DNA of 64,000 bases from Carnobacterium funditum DSM 5970 (GTDB lineage Bacteria > Bacillota > Bacilli > Lactobacillales > Carnobacteriaceae): NCBI RefSeq assembly GCF_000744185.1, contig NZ_JQLL01000001.1, positions 1,827,001 to 1,891,000 of the forward strand. Reading direction: 5' to 3'. This document shows, piece by piece, positions 1 to 8,438 of this stretch; within the stretch, counting starts at the first letter, position 1; each line of letters begins with the position of its first letter. The translations under genes and the position numbers were made by a program. A model generated the notes under the pieces. It was not told the origin of the DNA, ran no database searches, and worked only from the letters and a program-made list of their open reading frames with translations.

Positions 1-2
1 TA

Positions 3-170
3 CAAGAATTAAGGGATTATGACTTAATATTGAAGAATTTAGCGGATCAAGAAATTGAGTTAGATTTAGACGACGGTGTAAAAATTAATTACGAGAAGTT
101 TCAAAATATCCCTGTAACAGGAACAGAGAATCATAGGGTGACTCAAATGAATTTGTTAGAAAAAATATAA
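3..170 (+). CDS. pglX: BREX adenine-specific methyltransferase PglX, C-terminal end (partial)
   Basis: The open frame enters from the left edge and ends at the TAA at 168-170, so only the last 55 residues are seen. They contain DLDDGVKINYEKF, which resembles the tail of PglX, the N6-adenine methyltransferase of BREX type 1 phage-defence systems. In BREX the methyltransferase marks host DNA and is also needed for phage exclusion. The assignment is supported by pglZ downstream. A terminator follows 10 bp after the stop, so the upstream BREX genes appear to end transcription here. The catalytic NPPY region lies outside the window. Another type IIG-like methyltransferase is possible but less likely given pglZ. 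Confidence 0.72.
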   Translation, partial: QELRDYDLILKNLADQEIELDLDDGVKINYEKFQNIPVTGTENHRVTQMNLLEKI

Positions 171-179
171 GGAAAGATC

Positions 180-215
180 CTTCCTAGATAGTAAGTTTAT
201 CTGGGAAGTTTTTTT
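180..215 (+). terminator. Rho-independent terminator after pglX
   Basis: An 11-bp stem, CTTCCTAGATA (180-190) against TATCTGGGAAG (198-208) with one G-T pair, is followed by seven T residues. It ends the pglX transcript before the mazEF cassette. Confidence 0.8.
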
Positions 216-246
216 ATGGAAATTTAGAATAGAAAAAGCACTCTGT

Positions 247-276
247 TTGTAAAGGGTTGTAATGACATGTTACAAT
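247..276 (+). promoter_or_regulatory. mazEF promoter with overlapping palindromic operator
   Basis: A -35 TTGTAA (247-252) lies 18 bp from a -10 TACAAT (271-276). The inverted repeat TTGTAA-N7-TTACAA (257-275) covers the spacer and the -10, a good position for autorepression by the AbrB-type antitoxin and its toxin complex, as is typical of mazEF operons. An AAAGGAGG ribosome site follows before the ATG at 299. The operator role is inferred. Confidence 0.6.
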
Positions 277-298
277 AATAAGAAAAGGAGGAGTTTCT

Positions 299-529
299 AT
301 GAGTACAATTAAGGCTAGAAAACAAGGGAATTCGATTATGGTTACCATACCTAGTTCTTTTGGTGTTAAAGAAGGAGAAGAATTTTTTTTCATCAAAAAA
401 GATAATGGAGCTATCGTAATGATTCCTAAAATTAACAATCCTTTTGAGATTGCTGAAGATGGCGAATTCTATACTCCAGATTTAAACGTCGGTTTTGTCC
501 CTGTTAAAGGAGAATTAGATGAGCTATAA
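299..529 (+). CDS. mazE: AbrB/MazE-family antitoxin
   Basis: This 76-residue protein opens with a SpoVT/AbrB swapped-hairpin DNA-binding domain (ARKQGNSIMVTIPSSF, about residues 6-21, through IVMIPK near 43). The remaining roughly 30 acidic residues (EIAEDGEFYTPDL) are a typical toxin-binding tail. MazE-type antitoxins bind the MazF dimer, block its RNase site and repress their own promoter. The reading frame overlaps the toxin gene by 11 bp, the usual translational coupling. A strong AAAGGAGG precedes the ATG. The pair sits between pglX and pglZ with terminators on both sides. The family is clear; the symbol follows the MazEF/PemIK class rather than a close match. Confidence 0.85.
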   Translation: MSTIKARKQGNSIMVTIPSSFGVKEGEEFFFIKKDNGAIVMIPKINNPFEIAEDGEFYTPDLNVGFVPVKGELDEL

Positions 530-884
530 ACCTAAACAAAGAGATATAGTCATTATTGATTTTGCGCCGTCAAAAGGCTATGAAATCAATAAAAGACGTC
601 CTGCATTAGTGGTAAGCAGTGATGATTATAACCGTGCAACGAATCTTGTGATTGTTTGTCCGATTACAACGACAGAAAAAGAAAAAGTCTTTCTTATTCC
701 AATTGAATCAGACAAATTACGAGCTAACGGAATAGCTACCAGCAAGGTAAATACAAACCAAGTTTTTTCATTAGATTATACAGAAAAAGCTACTAGGAAT
801 ATTCAATTTTTAGATAGAATAGAAGAAGAAACGTTTTACCAAATTGTTCAAATGTTTATGCATAATTTTTCGTTTAAAATTTAA
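519..884 (+). CDS. mazF: MazF/PemK-family endoribonuclease toxin
   Basis: This 121-residue PemK/MazF toxin has the family's RDIVIIDFAPSKGYEINKRRPALVVSSD start, in which the basic loop before RPALVV carries the catalytic Arg. It is followed by the VCPITTT strand and a C-terminal Q-V-x-x-LD segment. MazF enzymes cut mRNA at short sequences and cause growth arrest when the labile antitoxin is lost. The start overlaps mazE by 11 bp. A strong terminator (911-959) follows, so the two genes form their own transcription unit inside the BREX operon. It may act as an addiction module or as an abortive-infection backup; the sequence does not show which. Confidence 0.88.
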   Translation: MSYKPKQRDIVIIDFAPSKGYEINKRRPALVVSSDDYNRATNLVIVCPITTTEKEKVFLIPIESDKLRANGIATSKVNTNQVFSLDYTEKATRNIQFLDRIEEETFYQIVQMFMHNFSFKI

Positions 885-910
885 AAGACTAAAGAGAGTT
901 AATAAATAAA

Positions 911-959
911 AAAAGAAGCACACTTCACTTTAATGTTATAAGTGGAATGTGCTTCTTTT
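911..959. terminator. Bidirectional terminator after mazF
   Basis: AAAAGAAGCACA (911-922) pairs with TGTGCTTCTTTT (948-959), and an inner CTTCACTT/AAGTGGAA stem adds strength. The flanking A and T runs allow termination in both directions. It separates mazEF from pglZ, which must then have its own promoter. The remaining stretch to 1136 holds no gene; a weak -10 TAGAAT at 1116-1121 is the best promoter guess. Confidence 0.8.
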
Positions 960-1136
960 AAATTAAAATGAATGCTAAACATAGTAGTAAATAGTGTATC
1001 TTCTTGTTAAAATAGGTATAGTTTACTTTGGATTATTTATTAAACGAGTAATAAAAAGAAATAGACTAGCTTATCTAATAGCCAATATGATTTTTAGCGA
1101 ACGAAAGTTATAAGATAGAATAATAATAAACAACTA

Positions 1137-3680
1137 GTGATAAGAAAGTATGGTGAAGTAGTGTTTGAAGCTGAAGTAAAATTAAAAGAACGTTTTAAAC
1201 AACCCTTACGAGATGAGCAAATAAGAAGAATTATCTTTTGGTACGATGAAACGCAAAGTTATGTATCTGAAGTAGATGAGTACAAGTTAGAAGACGTTCA
1301 TACGATTAAAGTTAATGAGAATAACTTGATTTATACAAAGTACCTTATTGAAAAAGAATTTCCAAATGATTCTTTTTTATTGTATTTTGGGGAAGCAAAG
1401 CCCCTTGAAAAACAGAATAATCCCTTGTTAGATATTTATTTTTATTCAGAAGAATTTAAACTGGATGCGATGGCAGCAATCATGGACGAATTAGGACTAG
1501 ACGATAATGAAAGTGATTATTTCTTCCAGTCCCATGCAGCTTTTTTTCAAAATAAGAAACGGCAAAAAGAATTTCGCGATTTATTGATAGGAGATAGCGA
1601 CAAGTCTATCGAAAAATTAACGTTAGGAATTATGTGTGTATTGGTTAAAGCAAAAGAGTTCAGTTTTTCAGTTGTTTGTGAGAAATTATTTGCAGAATTA
1701 GCCCAAGATTCTAGCTTATCTTGGGAACAAATTGAGAAATTTGGTAAACCAAGTGAGTTTTGGGAATTTGCAGAGAACAAATTTTATTACCACAAAGAGA
1801 AGCCAAGTTTAAGAGATTTTCTTATCAGCATTTTTGTATCTAAGTTATCAATAGATTATAATGAAAAGATTCCTGCTAATTGGGACAATTATCTAATAAC
1901 ACCTGAAAATAACAGCGTTGTTTTTTTAAACCGTTGGATGAATCAAGTTAACGGGAAGATAGAATACAAGAAAGTAGCTATACTGGTTGCAAACGAATTA
2001 AAATTCCAAAAGTTCTTAAAAAAGAAATCAAGTGAATTCTTGTCTCAATCGGATACTTTTTCTGAAATAGAAGACTATTTAGTTGAATCAACTATTGATG
2101 CACTTCTTATACCTGTTGTTAGGCACAACCAGATAGAGCAACTCATCTTAAATCGACGAAATAGTTTTTGGTATTCGAACTATAGCAGTCAATATAAAGC
2201 ATTACTAGCTGCAAGTCGGTTGCTACTCAAAATCAATGGAATTGATCAGAACGGTATAGAATCAGGAACAGAAAAATTATGGCATGCTTATCAAGAGAAC
2301 TACTATCAAATAGATACGTATTACCGTCATTTTAACGTTTCATTTACTCAATTAGAAAATCCTTCAGATAATTTTTACCAGTTACAAGAAAAAGTTGAGA
2401 ATTTCTATATAAATGGCTTTCTACAGATTTTTGCAGAAAAATGGACAGCAAACCTTAATCAAATGGAGACCTTTGAAATCGAGGGAATAGCAAAACAAAC
2501 GAACTTTTATCAAGATGATATAAAAGAATACGTAGATAAGGATACTCGTGTATTCGTTATTATTTCTGACGCATTACGCTATGAAATAGGTGTGGAGTTA
2601 GCTGAAGAACTAGAAAATAGTCACTACTATCAAGTAAATGTAAAAAATATGCAAGGTGTTTTACCTAGCTATACAGGGTTGGGAATGGCTAGTTTGTTGC
2701 CTCATCAAGAGCTTGAAATAGTAAGAAATCAGATAATAGTAGACGGAATGAGCAGTCAAGGTCTAGATAATCGGAATAAAATTATGGGAAAAAATATAGG
2801 AATGAATAAAGGCAGAGCTTTCAGGGCTAAAGATATCCTAAATGCTACTAAAACAGAGTTAAGAGAACAATTCAGTGGTGGATTAGTTTACTATATTTAT
2901 CATAACACTATTGATGCCACTGGTGACCATGCTGCTAGTGAGGATAAAGTATTCCAAGCTGTGGAGACCGCAAAATCTGAATTGATACGACTATCAGATA
3001 AACTAGTAAATAATCTCAGTGCGTCACATCTGTATATTACAGCTGATCACGGATTTATGTATACAAAAAAACCATTGGCAAGTGTGGACAAAGTCTCTAT
3101 GCCTACCAATCAATTTATTGAAAGCAATCGGCGTTTTTATATTGATTCAACAAAAGAAGCTTCAAGTGTATTTCATACATTTAAACTCCCACTGGCTAAT
3201 CAAGAGGAGCAATTTGTCCATATTCCGAAAGGTGTTTTACGGATTTCAGTTCAAGGAGCAGGTGCAAATTATGTTCATGGAGGTTCGATGCCTCAAGAAT
3301 GTTTAATCCCTCTATTAGAAATCAAAGCAGAAAGAGGACGTGATACTCGTAAACGAGTGGGGATACAACTTGTTAGTGAGCAAAATCGAATTACGAATGT
3401 AGTAACGTATTTAACTTTTTTACAACTACAACGAGTAACCAAAGAAAATAAAAGCCAAGCTGTGAGAGCTTATTTTGAAGATAAAGATAAAAATAAACTA
3501 TCAAATGAAATCATTCTATTAGCGGATTCAATTAGTGAATCTCCAGAAGACCGAATTACAACTGGAAAATTTACTTTTATTCAACGTCTATATAGTCTAA
3601 AAGAAAGTTATTTTTTCGTACTAGAAGACGCTCAGACTAATGAAGAATTGGATAGACGTTACTTTACAATTGATTTATAA
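1137..3680 (+). CDS. pglZ: BREX phosphatase-like protein PglZ
   Basis: The 847-residue protein matches the size of PglZ from BREX type 1. The N-terminus KLKERFKQPLRDEQIRRIIFW is typical of the family. The alkaline-phosphatase-fold core has VFVIISDALRYE (metal-binding D478), PSYTGLGMASLLP (candidate nucleophile T513) and ITADHGFMYTK (D637, H638), so all the expected metal-site elements are present. PglZ is a core BREX factor needed for methylation and phage exclusion. The GTG at 1137 has no clear Shine-Dalgarno sequence, and a GTG at 1161 is an alternative start. After the stop there is no terminator, and only 18 bp before the -35 of the tracrRNA promoter. brxL, which normally follows, is missing. 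Confidence 0.92.
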   Translation: MIRKYGEVVFEAEVKLKERFKQPLRDEQIRRIIFWYDETQSYVSEVDEYKLEDVHTIKVNENNLIYTKYLIEKEFPNDSFLLYFGEAKPLEKQNNPLLDIYFYSEEFKLDAMAAIMDELGLDDNESDYFFQSHAAFFQNKKRQKEFRDLLIGDSDKSIEKLTLGIMCVLVKAKEFSFSVVCEKLFAELAQDSSLSWEQIEKFGKPSEFWEFAENKFYYHKEKPSLRDFLISIFVSKLSIDYNEKIPANWDNYLITPENNSVVFLNRWMNQVNGKIEYKKVAILVANELKFQKFLKKKSSEFLSQSDTFSEIEDYLVESTIDALLIPVVRHNQIEQLILNRRNSFWYSNYSSQYKALLAASRLLLKINGIDQNGIESGTEKLWHAYQENYYQIDTYYRHFNVSFTQLENPSDNFYQLQEKVENFYINGFLQIFAEKWTANLNQMETFEIEGIAKQTNFYQDDIKEYVDKDTRVFVIISDALRYEIGVELAEELENSHYYQVNVKNMQGVLPSYTGLGMASLLPHQELEIVRNQIIVDGMSSQGLDNRNKIMGKNIGMNKGRAFRAKDILNATKTELREQFSGGLVYYIYHNTIDATGDHAASEDKVFQAVETAKSELIRLSDKLVNNLSASHLYITADHGFMYTKKPLASVDKVSMPTNQFIESNRRFYIDSTKEASSVFHTFKLPLANQEEQFVHIPKGVLRISVQGAGANYVHGGSMPQECLIPLLEIKAERGRDTRKRVGIQLVSEQNRITNVVTYLTFLQLQRVTKENKSQAVRAYFEDKDKNKLSNEIILLADSISESPEDRITTGKFTFIQRLYSLKESYFFVLEDAQTNEELDRRYFTIDL

Positions 3681-3698
3681 AAATGAAATAAAAAGTGC

Positions 3699-3727
3699 TT
3701 GTAATGTTAAAAAACATAGTATATACT
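3699..3727 (+). promoter_or_regulatory. tracrRNA promoter
   Basis: -35 TTGTAA (3699-3704), an exact 17-bp spacer, and -10 TATACT (3722-3727) place the transcription start near 3734, just before the anti-repeat. It begins 19 bp past the pglZ stop. Confidence 0.75.
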
Positions 3728-3733
3728 TTAGGT

Positions 3734-3839
3734 GTAAAGTTTTAGCCGACTTTGCAAGGAACGTATAGTAAAGGGAGTGCTCTGCACTCTCCTGTAAAGC
3801 ACTAACCCCATTTTCTTCGGAGAATGGGGTTATCTTTTT
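3734..3839 (+). ncRNA. tracrRNA of the type II-C CRISPR system
   Basis: The anti-repeat at 3739-3768 matches the plus-strand CRISPR repeat almost base for base (TTTTAGCCGACTTTGC then AAGGAACGTATAG, two changes in the middle), so the RNA can pair with a crRNA copied from the minus strand. AAGGAACGTATAG gives 13 perfect pairs with the 5' part of the crRNA repeat. After a linker comes a GAGTGC-TCT-GCACTC hairpin. A final stem, AACCCCATTTTC against GAGAATGGGGTT (3804-3831) with a TTCG loop, is followed by ATCTTTTT and works as the terminator. The predicted length is about 105 nt. The RNA guides RNase III processing of pre-crRNA and holds crRNA in Cas9. The 5' end is inferred from the promoter. 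Confidence 0.88.
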
Positions 3840-3846
3840 CAGAGAT

Positions 3847-3873
3847 TCGAAAACGGTTTCTTTGTATTATAAT
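3847..3873 (+). promoter_or_regulatory. cas operon promoter region with cre-like element
   Basis: A perfect -10 TATAAT (3868-3873) lies 15 bp from a weak TTCGAA -35-like box. The -35 area carries TCGAAAACGGTTTCT (3847-3861), which fits 9 of the 10 fixed positions of the Firmicutes catabolite element WTGNAANCGNWNNCW. CcpA binding there would repress the cas operon. The promoter is plausible and the CcpA role is a hypothesis. Confidence 0.45.
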
Positions 3874-3909
3874 AAGAATATAAAACAAGTGATATTTAGG
3901 AGGGATAGG

Positions 3910-6900
3910 ATGGGTTATAGAATTGGTTTAGATATTGGAATCGCTTCTATTGGTTATTCCATTTTAAAAACAGATGAGAATGGAAATCCAAAAAAAATTG
4001 AATTTTTAAACTCAGTTATTTTTCCAATAGCTGAAAATCCAAAAGATGGTAGTTCACTGGCAGCTCCAAGAAGAGAAAAGAGAGGGCTACGGAGAAGAAA
4101 TAGACGCAAAAACTTTAGAAAGTATCGTACCAAGAGATTATTTATAGAGAGTGAACTATTAACAGAAAAAGGTATTCGAACTATCTTTGAAAATATAGCT
4201 GATAAAAGTATTTATCAGCTACGTTCAGAAGCATTAGATAAATTATTAACAAATGAAGAATTATTTCGTGTTTTTTATTTCTTCTCAGGGCATCGTGGGT
4301 TTAAATCCAATCGAAAAGCAGAACTGAAGGATAGTGACAATGGACCAGTGCTGACAGCTATTAGTGAAACGAAGAAAGCTTTACATACTACTGGCTACCG
4401 TACATTAGGAGAATACTATTATAAAGATAGCAAATTTGATGAGCACAAAAGAAATAAAGAACATGAATATTTAACAACGCCTGAGCGTAGTTTACTGGTT
4501 GAAGAAATAAAAGAGATCATCTCTAAACAACGAGGATATGGTAACGAAAAACTAACAGAAAAGTTTGAAGAAGCTTTTATTGGAAATCAATCTGATAAAG
4601 GGATTTTTAATCAACAACGTGATTTTGACGAGGGTCCTGGTGAGAATAGTCCTTACGCCGGTGATCAAATTGAGAAAATGATCGGTTGGTGTACATTTGA
4701 AAAGGAAGAAAAAAGAGCGCCGAAAGCTAGCTATACTTTTCAGTATTTTGATCTATTGTCAACGGTAAATAATCTTCGGATACAAGAATACGCTGGAGAA
4801 TCATATAGAAATTTAATAGTTGAAGAAAGACAACTACTTATTGATAAAGCTTTTGAGAAAGAAAAAATTACCTATAAAGATGTGAAAAAATTATTAAACT
4901 TAGATGAATATGCAAAATTTAATTTGCTTAATTATGGGAGTAAGATTGAAGCCGAGGCAACGGAAAAAAAGACAACCTTCGTTTCTTTGAAAGCGTATCA
5001 TAAATTGAAAAAGACAGTAGGTAAAGAAGTATTCAGTGAAATGTCCCCAGTTGTTATAGATGAATTCGCGTATATTTTAACAGCTTTTTCAAGTGACAAT
5101 AGTCGAATGCGTGAATTTAAGAATCGATTAGATTTATCAAATGAGTTAGTTGAAACATTATTGTCTATAACCTTTTCAAAATTTGGAAATCTTTCAATAA
5201 AAGCAATGAAAAAAGTTATCCCTTATTTAGAATTAGGAGATACTTATGATAAAGCGTGTGGTGAAGCAGGATATGATTTCAGGCAAAATCATATTAATGA
5301 AGAATATATTAAAGAAAATGTAGCGAACCCTGTAGTTAAAAGAGCTGTAAGTAAAACAATTAAAGTTGTAAAACAAATTATCAGTAAATATGGACCTCCG
5401 GATGCAATTAACATTGAATTAGCTCGCGAATTAGGTAAAAGTAATGAAGAAAGAAATAAAATAAAAAAACGTCAGGATGAGAATCGCTCTTACAATGAAA
5501 AAGTTGCCTCTCAAATTTCAGAACTGGGATTTGCTGTAAACGGTGAGAGTATTATCCGTTTAAAACTTTGGTTTGAACAAAAGAACTTAGATCCATACAC
5601 GGGGCTATCTATTCCTTTGGATGATGTATTTTCATATAAGTACGATGTAGATCATATTATTCCTTATAGTAAGTCTTTTGACGATCAATTTACTAATAAG
5701 GTATTAACGAGTACTGCTTGTAACAGAGAAAAAGGAAATCGTATTCCAATGGAGTATTTAGGAAATAACCCAATCCGTGTAAAATCTTTAGAAGCAGTAG
5801 CTAACCAAATTAAGAATATAAAAAAACGTGAAAAATTATTAAAACAAACGTTTAGTAAAGAAGATACAGATGGATTTAAAGAACGAAATTTAAAAGATAC
5901 CCAGTATATTTCGAAATTATTAAAGAGTTATTTTGAACAAAATATAATTTTTTCTGAAAGTTTAGAACAAAAACAAAAAGTATTCGTAGGTAATGGCGTT
6001 GTCACAGCAAGGTTGCGTGCAAGATGGGGACTAAATAAAGTGAGAGATGACGGAGATAAGCACCATGCTATGGATGCAACAGTTGTAGCTTGCATGACAC
6101 CTACATTAATCCGTATGTTAACGTTATATAGTAGGAGACAAGAGGTTAGAGCAAACCTTGATTTATGGCAAACATATGATGAAAAAGAGGATCCAGATTT
6201 TCTGAAATTATCAAAAATTAAAAGAGAACAGTATGAAAGTTTATTTTCTAAGAGATTTCCAGAACCCTGGCCAGGATTTAGAGATGAGCTTTTAATTAGA
6301 ATGTCAGAAGATCCGAAATCGTTGATAAAGAATTATCCAACAGTTAAAGCTAACTATTCTGAACAAGAAATAATGGATTTAAAACCGATGTTTGTTGTTA
6401 GATTAGCAAATCATAAGATAACAGGTCCTGCCCATCAAGAAACAATTAGAAGCGCTAAGCTATTAGACGAAGGCAAGACAGTTAGCCGTATGTCAGTTGA
6501 TAAGTTGAAATTAGACAAAAATGGTGAAATAAAAACAGCTAAATGGGAATTTTATCAGCCAAGTGATAATGGATGGAAAATAGTATACGAAGCAATACGA
6601 CGTGAACTTGAAAAGAATGATGGAGATGGAACAAAAGCTTTTCCGGAAAAAGAATTTACGTATGAATTCAATGGACACTCACATACTGTTAGAAAAGTAC
6701 AAGTAGTTCAAAAAACTACTTTATCTGTTCAATTAAATGATGGAGAACAAGTAGCAGATAATGGATCAATGGTACGAATTGATGTATTTAAAACGGCTAA
6801 AAAATATGTGTTTGTTCCCATTTATGTTAGCGATACAATTAAAAATGAGTTGCCTAACAAAGCCTGTGTTGCACATAAACCATATAAAGATTGGCCGGAA

Positions 6901-7215
6901 GTTGATGAAGCTGAATTTCAATTTTCTTTATATCCGCGAGATATGCTTCATATCAAGCATAAAACAGGATTTACGGCTTTTTATAATGGAGAAAACAAAG
7001 GACCTTCAAAAATAAGTGATTTTTATGGGTATTTTACTGCGGCTGATATTGCTAATGCACAAATAAATATTGTTTCTCATGACAACAGCTTTTTAGGTAA
7101 AGGTATTGGTATTGCAGGACTAGAAAAAATAGAAAAATATGCAGTAGATTATTTCGGTAATTACCATAAGGTAAATGAAAAAGTTAGGCAAGCATTCCAA
7201 CGAAAGAAGGGATAA
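3910..7215 (+). CDS. cas9: CRISPR-associated endonuclease Cas9, type II-C
   Basis: This 1101-residue nuclease cuts DNA matched by crRNA:tracrRNA. The start is the ATG at 3910, preceded by AGGAGGGATAGG and beginning MGYRIGLDIG; an upstream extension in frame lacks a ribosome site. RuvC-I has D8. The Arg-rich bridge helix is near residues 52-80. RuvC-II has E503 in INIELARE. The HNH domain has YDVDHIIPY (D581, H582) and CNREKGNR (N605, N610). RuvC-III has HHAMDATVV (H719, D722). All catalytic residues are intact. The rest is the PAM-interacting C-terminus. The length is usual for II-C and well short of II-A enzymes near 1370. cas1 follows after 2 bp. The PAM cannot be read from the sequence. 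Confidence 0.97.
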   Translation: MGYRIGLDIGIASIGYSILKTDENGNPKKIEFLNSVIFPIAENPKDGSSLAAPRREKRGLRRRNRRKNFRKYRTKRLFIESELLTEKGIRTIFENIADKSIYQLRSEALDKLLTNEELFRVFYFFSGHRGFKSNRKAELKDSDNGPVLTAISETKKALHTTGYRTLGEYYYKDSKFDEHKRNKEHEYLTTPERSLLVEEIKEIISKQRGYGNEKLTEKFEEAFIGNQSDKGIFNQQRDFDEGPGENSPYAGDQIEKMIGWCTFEKEEKRAPKASYTFQYFDLLSTVNNLRIQEYAGESYRNLIVEERQLLIDKAFEKEKITYKDVKKLLNLDEYAKFNLLNYGSKIEAEATEKKTTFVSLKAYHKLKKTVGKEVFSEMSPVVIDEFAYILTAFSSDNSRMREFKNRLDLSNELVETLLSITFSKFGNLSIKAMKKVIPYLELGDTYDKACGEAGYDFRQNHINEEYIKENVANPVVKRAVSKTIKVVKQIISKYGPPDAINIELARELGKSNEERNKIKKRQDENRSYNEKVASQISELGFAVNGESIIRLKLWFEQKNLDPYTGLSIPLDDVFSYKYDVDHIIPYSKSFDDQFTNKVLTSTACNREKGNRIPMEYLGNNPIRVKSLEAVANQIKNIKKREKLLKQTFSKEDTDGFKERNLKDTQYISKLLKSYFEQNIIFSESLEQKQKVFVGNGVVTARLRARWGLNKVRDDGDKHHAMDATVVACMTPTLIRMLTLYSRRQEVRANLDLWQTYDEKEDPDFLKLSKIKREQYESLFSKRFPEPWPGFRDELLIRMSEDPKSLIKNYPTVKANYSEQEIMDLKPMFVVRLANHKITGPAHQETIRSAKLLDEGKTVSRMSVDKLKLDKNGEIKTAKWEFYQPSDNGWKIVYEAIRRELEKNDGDGTKAFPEKEFTYEFNGHSHTVRKVQVVQKTTLSVQLNDGEQVADNGSMVRIDVFKTAKKYVFVPIYVSDTIKNELPNKACVAHKPYKDWPEVDEAEFQFSLYPRDMLHIKHKTGFTAFYNGENKGPSKISDFYGYFTAADIANAQINIVSHDNSFLGKGIGIAGLEKIEKYAVDYFGNYHKVNEKVRQAFQRKKG

Positions 7216-7217
7216 TT

Positions 7218-8120
7218 ATGGCATTTCGAAATATTTATATAGAAAATCCTGCTAGGCTAAGTATAAAAGATAAACAATTGGTTGTCAGTCAAAGTAAGGA
7301 CTATACAATACCAGTTTCAGATATTCAGAGTTTAGTCATTGATAATCTGCAAACAATTCTAACTGCTCCAGCTTTATCTTTTCTAGCTGAAAATCAAGTA
7401 GCTGTATTTATCTGTGATCAAAGACATATGCCTAGTGCTGTTCTTACACCGCTAGGGAATTATTCCAGAAAATTGCAAGCCTTAAATTACCAGTTGAGTA
7501 CTACGAAACGATTTAAAGATAGGATTTGGCAAAAAATTATAAAACAAAAGATTGCCAATCAAGCTACTTGCTTAAAAATGAATGATAAACTAAAAGTACC
7601 AGAACTTGAACAGTTATCTAAACAAGTAATTGAGGGTGATCGTACCTATTGTGAGTCTGCTGCAGCTAGGCTTTATTTTATTAATTTGTATGGTGAAGGG
7701 TTTAGCCGAAGAGTAGATAATGTACAAAATGCGGCTATGAACTATGGCTATGCAATAATTAGAGGTGTAATAGCAAGAGATATCTGTTCATATGGTTATG
7801 AACCTTCATTAGGAGTTTTTCATAGCAATGAACTAAATGCATTTAATCTTGCAGATGATCTTATTGAACCTTATCGTCCTTATGTAGATTTATGGGTATC
7901 TAAAAATATTTCAGAAGATGAGCGTTATTTCTTACCTAAACATCGAAGATCGTTAGTGTCGTTACTTTTTACAGAAGTAGAAATAGACGACGAATATCAT
8001 TCATTGACAAACGCTATTCGGAAAACAGTTTCTTCGTTCTCAAGCTGTTGCCGAGTAAACTCTACAAAGTTTTTGAAATTACCAAAACTAATAATATTGA
8101 AACAACATGAGTATGAGTAG
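7218..8120 (+). CDS. cas1: Type II CRISPR-associated integrase Cas1
   Basis: This 300-residue Cas1 has the metal ligands E146 (CESAAARLYF), H202 (GVFHSNELNAFN) and E217 (DDLIEPYRP), so it should be an active integrase. Together with Cas2 it inserts new spacers at the first repeat. Its ribosome site (AAGAAGGGAT) lies in the end of cas9, only 2 bp separate the genes, and cas2 overlaps its 3' end by 14 bp, so all three are one operon. The length is normal for type II Cas1. No cas4 or csn2 lies in the locus, which defines subtype II-C. Confidence 0.97.
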   Translation: MAFRNIYIENPARLSIKDKQLVVSQSKDYTIPVSDIQSLVIDNLQTILTAPALSFLAENQVAVFICDQRHMPSAVLTPLGNYSRKLQALNYQLSTTKRFKDRIWQKIIKQKIANQATCLKMNDKLKVPELEQLSKQVIEGDRTYCESAAARLYFINLYGEGFSRRVDNVQNAAMNYGYAIIRGVIARDICSYGYEPSLGVFHSNELNAFNLADDLIEPYRPYVDLWVSKNISEDERYFLPKHRRSLVSLLFTEVEIDDEYHSLTNAIRKTVSSFSSCCRVNSTKFLKLPKLIILKQHEYE

Positions 8121-8433
8121 ATTTATGAGAGTATTAGTTATGTTTGATTTACCAGTAGTAACAAAAAGAGAACGAAGAACTGCGACAAAATTTCGGAAAT
8201 ATCTTTTAAATGAAGGCTATGTTATGTTGCAATATTCAATTTATTATCGAATCTGTAACGGATATGATATGGCAAAGAAATTTAGTTATCAAATAGAAAA
8301 TCATGTCCCAGAAAAAGGTTCTGTACGCATGTTAACCTTGACAGAAAAACAATTTAGTGAAATGAGATTACTTGTAGGGGACCCTTTACCCAATGAGGAG
8401 AAGGTGAAATCCGATAATTTGACCGTTTTTTAG
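8107..8433 (+). CDS. cas2: CRISPR-associated protein Cas2
   Basis: This 108-residue ferredoxin-fold protein has the Cas2 opening VLVMFDLP with the conserved Asp (D14). It forms the centre of the Cas1-Cas2 spacer integration complex. It starts inside the end of cas1; an internal Met (residue 7, FMRVLVMFDLP) is another possible start. It ends 53 bp before the first repeat. No csn2 follows. Confidence 0.95.
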   Translation: MSMSRFMRVLVMFDLPVVTKRERRTATKFRKYLLNEGYVMLQYSIYYRICNGYDMAKKFSYQIENHVPEKGSVRMLTLTEKQFSEMRLLVGDPLPNEEKVKSDNLTVF

Positions 8434-8438
8434 ACACG

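Noticed and set aside
3862-3909. Longer Cas9 start 16 codons upstream
   Set aside because: No ribosome site precedes it, and it overlaps the promoter -10. The ATG at 3910 has AGGAGGG and begins with the RuvC-I motif.
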